Source: Heliocidaris tuberculata
Lineage: Eukaryota; Echinodermata; Echinoidea; Camarodonta; Echinometridae
DNA length: 64,000 nucleotides
Direction of reading: 5' to 3'
Assembly (NCBI GenBank): GCA_025618425.1
Contig: CM046836.1
Span: 11,028,061-11,092,060, forward strand
In this document: positions 56,346 to 64,000 of the stretch, one piece after another
Numbering within the stretch: position 1 is the stretch's first letter
How the letters are laid out: the number at the start of each line of letters is the position of its first letter
Position numbers and translations under genes: made by a program
Notes under the pieces: generated by a model
What the model was told of the DNA's origin: nothing
What the model saw: only the letters and a program-made list of their open reading frames with translations
The model's database searches: none

Positions 56346-57628
56346 TTTTTCCGTTTTTCGCTTTAATTTTAGCTAAATATTTTTTCGCGCACCTTGCTCG
56401 ATTGTTTGAGCGGTATTTTGAATATGGACTTTGAAACATCGATTTGAAACGGTACGAGAATGTGCCCAAGTAGATGATAGACGTTAAGATTAGTCGTTTT
56501 ATGCTCGTAATACTTGTATGACACAGACAAGTGTTGAAATTGATATTAACAATTTGGAGATGGATTAATCTATAACACACGTTTCCCCATAGACCCCATC
56601 CTGGGATATCTTGGGCAGTCTCAAACAGATTACTACTCCACTTGTATTTTAAGCTAGTATTGTGAACAACAGTTTTTATCTTCTATCTTTTTACATATAT
56701 ACAGTTTAACAATTACTTTCGTTTTACATGTACTTGAGTCGCTTAGTCATGTAGTCAGTTTCCAAAATGAATGGTAATGTTGCACTTGTATTACAAGCCA
56801 TTAAGTCAGTTTAATGAAATAGCTGATACATGTACAAGGGTTTTATTAGGGCTTGACGATTCAATTTTTTATTACTTGAATCAGCTTTTTGATACGATTG
56901 AACTATTGGTGTTCTTGGTGAAATATTGTTTTCCCTCTTTTTTCCATTTCAGTTGGAAACTTTCTTTTCTATAATCTGGCTTTAATGGCATTCAACCTTT
57001 TATCTTTTTGTTCTGTTGACTTATAACTGATAAAAAAAATAAAATTATAGGCATTTGAAATGAAAAAACATTAATTTGTGTATCTTTTCTTCATTGAGGT
57101 ATCACAGAAACAATAGAGTCAACTCTCTATAATTACTGTGGATACAAGCAAAATACTTGGTTTGATAAGGCTTGTTCACATATGAGCCATTTAGTCGGAC
57201 ACATGTACCTTGGCACAAAGGAGTGCATGTTCACTGGTTTAGTATTTTGGTCAACAAAACTTCTGAAATTCCACCAGTACATCAAACCATCACCGAAAAT
57301 CTTACCATAGACATTTATCTCAATATTTCCAATTCAATTTTCTTACCTTCTGTCAGAATTTTAGTGTTAATAGCTGGAAATCTTACTGAACTTAATCATT
57401 AGCACCAAGCGACACATGCATGTCACGGCGATAAATCACTCATTTGTGAGCAAGCCTTTATAGTTGTCCGCATTCGTAAGAAGAAAAGTTACAATAAATT
57501 AAATACTCTGACAAATGGAAGTTTTCAATGAACCAGAAACTAGTTATGCTATAGAGAGTTCACAGTAAGGCATTTATCGTAACAAAAATAATGTGACGTT
57601 AAAAAAAGTGCAATTTAAGATGTTCCCA
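56346..57628. other. Interior between the two hexamer arrays
   Basis: AT-rich DNA with no coding signal. If the two arrays are element ends, this is its body; no inverted or direct terminal match was proved. Confidence 0.3.
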
Positions 57629-57629
57629 T

Positions 57630-57760
57630 CGGGACTCGGACTCGGACTCGGACTCGGATGTCCAGGACTCGGGACTCGGATGCCAGACGGGGCCCTGTCG
57701 GACTCGGACTTGGACTCGGACTCGGACTCGGACTCGGACTCGGATGGGATGGACTCGACT
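57630..57760. repeat. (GGACTC)n minisatellite
   Basis: Runs of GGACTC, with a few GGACTT and GGATG variants, in the intron 1 region of ECI1-B. Confidence 0.88.
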
Positions 57761-58078
57761 ACTGGTCAGGATCATGGCAAACAGTATTTTATTGGGATTT
57801 AGAAGTCAAATATTATAATTCATGATGTGAAAACCAAATTGCTGAATTTCTGTTCTATTCTTTTTTCTACTTCAAAGAATATTAAGCCTATATCAGGTAC
57901 ATGCAATAAAGGCGTTGTATAATATATTGTTGTTTTGGACAGAAAAACTTACCAGTAGCAGTTTCAGCTAATAAGCTCACTTCAAGAGAACTAAATTCGG
58001 TCTAATATTACAATAATAGTGACATATAATATTCATCAACATTTGCCTCATAGCTTTGCTCCACAATATTTTTTGAAA

Positions 58079-58081
<3 letters not shown>

Positions 58082-58138
<57 letters not shown>

Positions 58139-58310
58139 TAACACACTTGACAACACTTCTGTCTACGACAGAATAAATTTCTGAAGAAGTCGAAAGACGA
58201 AAGCTTAAATTTCCTGAGTATCCTGCGTCATCTTTGGTTTGAATTCATCCCACTATGTTCTATATCGACCAAACCAAAGCGAATGGTAAAAGTAGACTCA
58301 ACATCATCAC

Positions 58311-58364
<54 letters not shown>
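58082..58364. repeat. Two TA arrays flanking a 180-bp segment
   Basis: (TA)n at 58082-58135 and 58315-58364. The segment between reads as SEEVERRKLKFPEYPAS on the plus strand and contains CTGAAGA...GAAAGACGAAA. It looks like a transposable-element end. Confidence 0.5.
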
Positions 58365-58369
<5 letters not shown>

Positions 58370-58617
58370 ATACATTTACATCTATATGGACCATTCCTGG
58401 GAACAGACGTTTGAGTAGTATTTCAATCGCTTTTATCAACAGAACACAGTGCAAAAACAACGATGAATCATGATCTCTTTGTCTGTTATAATTCTTTGCA
58501 TCAAGCTGCTTGTTTAAAGCAAATGTAAACAAATCGGGCATGTCTGTTGAAATAATACACATCACCGTATGTACATGTAATCCACATAACGTGGACGTGC
58601 AGAGTATCAACACTATA

Positions 58618-59353
58618 TAGGCCAGGAGCCTGTCCGGAAATAGTCACCCCATTTTACCTATAAGATTTGACATAATCCTGACAATATTTTTTGGCTACTT
58701 TTGAGAAAGCAACACATTTTTCACAATGTAATAACTTATTAACCAAAATACCAATTAACACCAAATTGCACCTCAAGAAGATTATTGTACTCAAAATTAT
58801 GTTACGAAAATTTAAAGTGAATTGAATGAAACGCTTTTGAATTATCATAGTCAGAAGGTAAGAAAATGGTTTTTCTTTCCATACAGAGCATTTTGGGGGG
58901 CAAAGCATTGTCAAAGGGCACTTTGGGGTTTTCATTTCAGGGGGTCTGACACCCCCTTCCCGATGGACAATTTTGTCAGTTTTTATATTTTTGGAATGTA
59001 CATCCAAAGCTCTTCCTTCTGACAAAATTTGTTCTCTGGGCTTTAAGGGGAAAAATTTACCCCAATTTTTAGGGGCTGTCTGACACCCCATCCCGACGGA
59101 AATTTTTGTCAGTTTTTTGTGTTTTGTAATGTCCAGTCATACTACTTCCTACTGACAAAGTTTGGTGCATGGGTGAGATGGGGTGAAATCGACCCGACTT
59201 TGGGGTCCCTTTTGGGGGGCTCTGGGGGCTTAACCCGGCGGCTATGGTCAGGCTGACAACCTTTTTGTCAATGACTTAAATGGTCTAAGTAACTTTACGG
59301 GGTCAAATCTTATGGGTAAAATGGGGTGACTATTTCGGGACAGGCTCCCAGAC
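58618..59353. mobile_element. Non-autonomous TIR transposon, about 735 bp
   Basis: Left end CAGGAGCCTGTCCGGAAATAG and right end CTATTTCGGGACAGGCTCC are inverted repeats; both continue into GTCACCCCATTTTA and complement. It is the most complete copy of the family also seen at 5.9-7.3 and 24.8-26.1 kb. No transposase. It lies between exons 1 and 2 of ECI1-B, 100 bp from exon 1. Confidence 0.7.
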
Positions 59354-59455
59354 TAATACCATTTAGAACGTATGACTGAATGCATCATATGCATGGGTTT
59401 TGTTGTGCATTTATGAGTCCCTATTGAATTCATAAAGAAATAATACACAACTTAC

Positions 59456-59480
59456 GTATTGTATGAAAAAAGAGAGACAT
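59456..59480 (-). CDS. ECI1 copy B exon 1
   Basis: Encodes MSLFFHTI plus one base, donor ATAC|GTAAGT, parallel to copy A exon 1. Confidence 0.65.
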
Positions 59481-59845
59481 CGTCTGAAAATACAGATTAC
59501 CTGTGTAGAAAAAAAAAACAAAAAAAACCCCAGTCCACAGCGAGCCTACAGGTAGTAGTTTAGTACAAAGAGCTGGCCCGGTTCGGACCTGGAAAGAAGT
59601 TTATCAGGCGAACTGTATCGGCAGATGTTTGTATAGAGGGCCCGATAGAGGGTTCCCGCGGGAGGCCATGCTGGAGGACAAACAATACCAAACCCGTGCA
59701 CTAGACTATACTAGACAACAATGGCTTTTCATGTCTGACGCAGTGTTTTTATTGTTTTCCTCCAGCATGTCTGCTTGTGAGAACCCTCCATAGCGCAAAT
59801 CACAATAGGTTCTATTTCTTGTACTCTCTCAAAAGTGGATTAAAG
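59481..59845. other. Upstream region of ECI1-B
   Basis: Presumed promoter and 5'UTR of copy B. No firm motif was identified. Confidence 0.35.
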
Positions 59846-59847
59846 GT

Positions 59848-60512
59848 CCCGTGCAGCCCAAATGCAAGTTTTAATCCTGTTGATGTGCAGCCCAAATGCA
59901 AGTTTTAATCCTGTTGATGTGCAGGGATGCTTACAACTTATATTTTGTTATTCAAACATCTGAATATGTTTTATAAATTTTTAAAATATCTTTAAAATCA
60001 TTTTCTCAAGCATGCTAAGCTCCACCCTAAAAAAATGCCCCAGATCTCATTCCTGCAATGACATCATCTGTCAATCATTAGTGAGATAAGGAGGGACAGT
60101 GGTATGTAGCTTTGCCAGAGATGACCATCTGTTCTAATAAACCATACAATGCCTACATAGGAGTTGCTATGTCAGACATGCTGTAGCATCACCAGGAAAA
60201 GAAGGGTAATGGGAGGTATTGTTTGAAAGCATGCAATTCTATTGTGAGCATGTGCTGAGCTGGGGGAAGTTACATTCCACTGTCTATTGTAGAATGTTAG
60301 TGTAGCTGACTGATGATTGACAGATGATGTCATTGCAGGAATGAGATCTGGAGCTTTTTTCAGGGTGGAGCTTAGGAGGTTGGGAAAAGTATTTAAAAAA
60401 AAAAAAAATAAAAATCTATGAAACATATCTAGATGTTTGAATAACAGAATGTTAGTTGTATGCATACCTGCACATCAATAGTAATAAACTTGCATTTGGG
60501 TTGCGTACTATA
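59848..60512. mobile_element. Fold-back transposon-like element, copy 2
   Basis: Homologous in arms and loop to 13720-14393 ('gcatgcaattctattgtg', 'ggaagttacattccac', 'tgacagatgatgtca'). The left arm carries a tandem duplication of about 34 bp ('tgcagcccaaatgcaagttt' at 59855 and 59891). Confidence 0.65.
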
Positions 60513-61320
60513 CCTGTAATTCAAATTGAAAAAATGCCATGCAAAGTACATATTATAAATCTCTAAATGTATACAGGTCAGTGGAAATCCTTTTTTGATG
60601 AGTCATATTAAAGATCAATTTGTTTTGGAGTGGAGATCCAAGCTCAAAATAGTGGAACCCACTCTCAGAAGAGTAATTCAAACGCTATACTTAGGAGAGA
60701 ATTCAAGTATAATTTGAAGTGGATTCGACCCCAAAGAAAGTGATTCCTAATATGACTTCTAAAGAAGTGGAGTGCCTCTCGTCTGCAGTGAGAGAGTATA
60801 GTTTCAATTTCTTTCCGAGAAGAATGAGAAGAACGTGTCTTGTCGTGTTCTTTTTTTTTTGTAATTTAATCTGAACTTATTTGTGATTTCATAACATCCA
60901 ATTTCTTTAAGGTACATGCAAACTGAAATTTACGTATTTCAGAACGATATCTATATCATATTCATAAGAATTGATTTGATTTTTTAAAAATCAATGCCAT
61001 CCACTAGATATCCTGTTTCTCTTCCCTCTTGGTGGAATTTTCTTGCCAACTTCTCAAGAAGGATGAAAAAAACATTTTAGTTTGATTACAAATAACATAA
61101 TTAACACACTTCCCCACCCTCCTCTGGCTCTTTCTCTCCGTTTCTTCGTGAATTTCTCTTTTCTTTCGTACTCCTTTTCTTTTGCACCTCCTATTTAAAA
61201 CAATTTTTTATTTCTTCCCTTTCCTCTTCCCCCTCTTTTTTCTTCTCTCCAGTCAGGGAAGTGTAACTTCCCTGCTCCAATCAAGCTCAGCGGTTTAGGA
61301 ATGTTTTCCTTTTTCCTGTT
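60513..61320. other. No gene seen
   Basis: Intergenic AT-rich and pyrimidine-rich sequence (CTTTTCTTT stretches at 61140-61260). Confidence 0.5.
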
Positions 61321-61323
61321 GTT

Positions 61324-61404
<81 letters not shown>
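61324..61404. repeat. (TA)n microsatellite
   Basis: Simple TA repeat with two GTA interruptions. Confidence 0.92.
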
Positions 61405-61406
<2 letters not shown>

Positions 61407-61622
61407 ATGTAATCTAACGCCTATGGGCACCCTCGCCTAAAGCTATTGCTTTTAGAGGTGTGTCCTCCAACTGTGTGTATACTACGATGAATGTATATTT
61501 TGTCATGTTGTCAAAATTTGTCAAAATATACATGTACATCATTTTGTTCATTTATTATTTTGTTACTTATATGGGAAAATTGGAAATAAATGTCTTTAAA
61601 CTGAACTGAACTGAATTAAAAA
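61405..61622 (+). mobile_element. Probable LINE 3' end
   Basis: Non-coding sequence ending GGAAATAAATGTCTTTAAAC and then short ACTGA direct repeats. This is typical of CR1 or L2-type 3' termini with a microsatellite tail. No reverse-transcriptase sequence precedes it. Confidence 0.4.
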
Positions 61623-62925
61623 AAAAGGGAAACAAACCAATAAACAACAAAACAGAAAAAAAATGGAAGAATCACTTTTCTCGACTTCTTACATATCGTA
61701 CAAAATAATCGCTCAAATTTCTGATAATAGTAGTGCGATTGTCACGCGCTCTGACACACAATCTCATAGTCAGTTGATATATTGAGGGCTCTGGTCAGTG
61801 CAATTCATTTTAGTTTCCAGCAAAGTGACTACAAGATAATGTGTCCTAGAATTAAAAAAAAAAAATCAATATTCGATTGCTCATGGGAGCAGGATTACGA
61901 CGTTTTCAATTTTTTCAAGATGCGAAATAATACCGATAATTTTTTTTTTCTTCAAAAATTTCCCACAAGGTAGTAAAGGTGGATTTTTTAAGGAGGGGGG
62001 GCGGGGGGTGGTCCAACACCCCCTTTGTAGTGTAAACCCTAATCATCAAGTTATTTCTAGTACGGGTTTCTTTTTGGATTTTTTTGTGTGGTAATCTCAG
62101 TTTACTGCGACAAAATGCGGATAGCCATCGAAATGTATATTGAAAATTGTTTTAGAATTCGATGAGATTTTATCAATTTTGAGTAAGCGGCAGTCCACAC
62201 GACCATCCCTCCAATCAGGGACGGAATGGCCATGGGAAGTAAGGAGAGTTTTCCTCACGGGCTGGTCAATATTTTGGTTTAAAAAGGCAGGTCATACAAA
62301 AAAGGACCAGTCAACAACAAACAGCTAGGGCCGGTCGCTCCGAAATTCCCCAATTTTAATCCCAGTCCGTACCTGCCTCCAATAGCTAGATTATATAGCT
62401 AACTTAAAGGTTTATTTGTTTTACCTTGCTCTTCATGCTCTTTGGGACCATCAAATGTATTTTTACAAGACATTCTAAGCACACATATTGGTGTTGTTTC
62501 CAGCACAGGGTTGAGCAAAAGCTCTCTCCTCCCAATAAATAAATAAAAATAAGTAAATAGAAATAAACTTGCATGTAGCTCACATATACCTTTGGAGGCG
62601 GAAGGGGGGGGGGGGGGTGGCAGCACCCCCTTCAGTTGTATTCTGGTAGCACTAAGGAAAACCCCCAGTGATAACATTGATGTATTTTTTATTGTTAGAG
62701 AATTTTAGAGTGAAAAGGGACTCAATTTTTTATTGGCGTTATTTTTTTTAATTTATATTTTTTTGCTTGTCAGAAAATTTTCGGACTTGTCTCCCCTTTC
62801 TCCCGCTAAAGAATCCTGGATCCGCCACTGGCGGGGATGACTTTCTATCCTCAGCACTTCCCGTGAAAAATATCTCCAAGGATCCTGGTAGCCCTAGTAT
62901 AGTCAAGGATTGTAATTCCGAACAG
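61623..62925. other. Intergenic, repeat ends
   Basis: A-runs, a G-run repeat end at about 62000, another at 62603-62640 ('ggcagcacccccttcagttg'), and 'ggatccgccactggcgggga' at 62818. No coding frame is supported. Confidence 0.4.
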
Positions 62926-62929
62926 ATTG

Positions 62930-63060
62930 CATTACCGAACGTGTACGTGTACGTGTGCCTAAAATGGGTTTTCATACGCGTGGGATTACGCGTATGAAAA
63001 CCACACTATTGAAACAAAGGTTGTCTTTTTCCCATAGGTTTCACACGTTCGGAAATACAG
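62930..63060. repeat. Nested palindromes
   Basis: A perfect 14-bp stem GGTTTTCATACGCG / CGCGTATGAAAACC (62967-63002, 8-nt loop) sits within outer inverted CCGAACGTGT / ACACGTTCGG. Probably a small fold-back element. Confidence 0.55.
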
Positions 63061-63575
63061 TACCTTTTGCAAGGGACCAAAACGCCGCGTCGTTGGGAAG
63101 GGGTTCACTCGGAAGGGAATATCGTATTAAATCTACGTTGTCTTTTTAAAATTCCATCAACTTCTTTTTTTGTAGGACTTTGAGCATTCATTATGTATAG
63201 TTTGACAGATATTCGTTTCATATTTTATTTGCTATCGTTGATTTTCTGAAAAGTGTTCGGACACTGGATCAACCACCATATATTGCGCCCCTCCTCCAGG
63301 GAAAGAATCCCGCCCACATATCTATCTCTGGAACAGCCACTGCATATTGTGCAGGCTGATCATGAACCCATTAAAATTATGTATCTTAAAACTAGCAACA
63401 CACCTTTTCAGAGTTGAATAACTAACATCACTTCATGGACCTTGAACTGATCAAAAATGTGATTAATAGCCAGCCTCTTCAGCATATACTTCACAGCGAC
63501 TAAAGTGTAATAGCTTGTGACCACCTTATGCCTGAGATATATCATATTGATTGCTGAAAATGTAAAGAACTCGCA
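63061..63575. other. Upstream region of the second P450 gene
   Basis: No gene is seen. The plus-strand promoter is expected here but no clear core element was found. Confidence 0.35.
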
Positions 63576-64000
63576 ATGGAGAAAAGAATGCCGGAATATG
63601 TGGGTGATAATCATCCTTTGAATTCAGTATCAATCACCACTTATCTAGTGGTGATTAGCACGTCAATTCTCATCGCTCGATATTGGATTAATGCAAAACA
63701 GGAAAGTGAAAAGGTGGCTAAAAGTGGAGGGCGTCCACTACCCGGCCCATGGGGAATTCCTGTCTTTGGTAACATGCTCTCTTTGGACCAAAACGGTCCA
63801 CATTTATCCTTGATGAAGCTGGCAAAGGCTTATGGTAATGTCTTCAAGATCCAGCTTGGCAGTCGACCTGTACTAGTTTTGAACGGGTTAAAGGCGATTC
63901 AAGAGGCCTTGATCAAGCAACCGCTTGCCTTTGCGGGTCGCCCAAATCTGTTTACCTTCAATGTGATTAACAACACCAACGTCTACGGCCCGTCACTGGC
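63576..64000 (+). CDS. Cytochrome P450, CYP1-like, 5' part cut by the window end
   Basis: 141 codons of an open frame run off the right edge. In-frame ATGs are at 63576 (MEKRMPEY) and 63588 (MPEYVGDN); an in-frame TGA at 63555 limits the start. Seen: a membrane segment about 17-33 residues from the second ATG, the RPLPGPWGIPVFGN hinge, and FAGRPNLFTF. From LNSVS to GPSLA it differs from the P450 at 30.5-32.1 kb at only about 22 of about 128 positions (over 80% identity), including conservation through the anchor and hinge. It is thus a recent paralogue, on the opposite strand and pointing away from the first. It too has no intron in the visible part. Catalytic motifs lie beyond the window, so integrity is unknown. 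Confidence 0.9.
   Translation, partial: MEKRMPEYVGDNHPLNSVSITTYLVVISTSILIARYWINAKQESEKVAKSGGRPLPGPWGIPVFGNMLSLDQNGPHLSLMKLAKAYGNVFKIQLGSRPVLVLNGLKAIQEALIKQPLAFAGRPNLFTFNVINNTNVYGPSL

Larger units (their letters stand above)
49338..59480 (-). pseudogene. ECI1 copy B, exons 5-7 missing
   Basis: A tandem paralogue of the isomerase at 33.7-44.5 kb. Exons 1, 2, 3, 4 and 8 are found at 59480-59456, 55195-55076, 53754-53627, 52767-52621 and 49495-49338, all open and with good AG and GT sites. Amino-acid identity to copy A is about 82% in exon 4 (40 of 49), 71% in exon 3 (30 of 42) and about 55% in exon 8. Nothing like exons 5-7 can be read in the 3.1 kb between exons 4 and 8. The missing part contains the second oxyanion segment, the catalytic Glu and the CoA-side helices. 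Joining exon 4 (phase 0) to exon 8 (phase 1) shifts the frame and stops after ten codons. So the locus should not make an active isomerase. The open exons suggest a recent loss, an assembly gap, or a new short product. Confidence 0.65.

Overview
This is an animal nuclear genome window. It is AT-rich, has split genes with GT-AG introns, and is packed with short fold-back elements, microsatellites, tRNA-derived SINE remnants and LINE 3' ends. Gene content (an intronless CYP1-like P450, a single-exon core-2-type GlcNAc-transferase, an eight-exon mitochondrial enoyl-CoA isomerase) and the style of the dispersed repeats suggest a marine invertebrate deuterostome, most likely an echinoderm. That assignment is inference; no species marker was found.

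Layout: 1-11.3 kb holds no gene I can support, only dispersed repeats and simple sequence. 11.4-12.9 kb (minus) is a complete 498-residue Golgi GT14 enzyme of the GCNT family, with a probable 5'UTR exon to 13.2 kb. 13.2-30.5 kb is repeat-rich: nested inverted repeats, several MITE families, a 1.4 kb inverted transposon-like repeat, and a decayed LINE tail on the minus strand. 30.5-32.1 kb (minus) is a complete intronless CYP1-like P450. 33.7-44.5 kb (minus) is a full eight-exon ECI1 gene (copy A, 288 residues) whose introns carry a deleted Tc1/mariner element, a SINE, a candidate solo LTR and long TA arrays. 44.5-49.3 kb is intergenic repeats. 49.3-59.5 kb (minus) is a second ECI1 copy (B). 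Its exons 1-4 and 8 are open with good splice sites, but exons 5-7, which carry the catalytic Glu, are not visible. A 1.65 kb inverted-repeat element and an array of small palindromes occupy that place. 63.6 kb to the window end (plus) is the 5' part of a second CYP1-like gene, closely related to the first.

Functionally, the cluster pairs duplicated microsomal P450s with duplicated mitochondrial fatty-acid isomerases; nothing in the sequence shows they act together. I found no CRISPR-like, operon-like or clearly new enzymatic system. The least explained signals are the array of seven short palindromes at 49.83-50.01 kb, the GC-AG intron in ECI1 copy A that is GT-AG in copy B, and a histone-type stem-loop embedded in a repeat at 42.29 kb.
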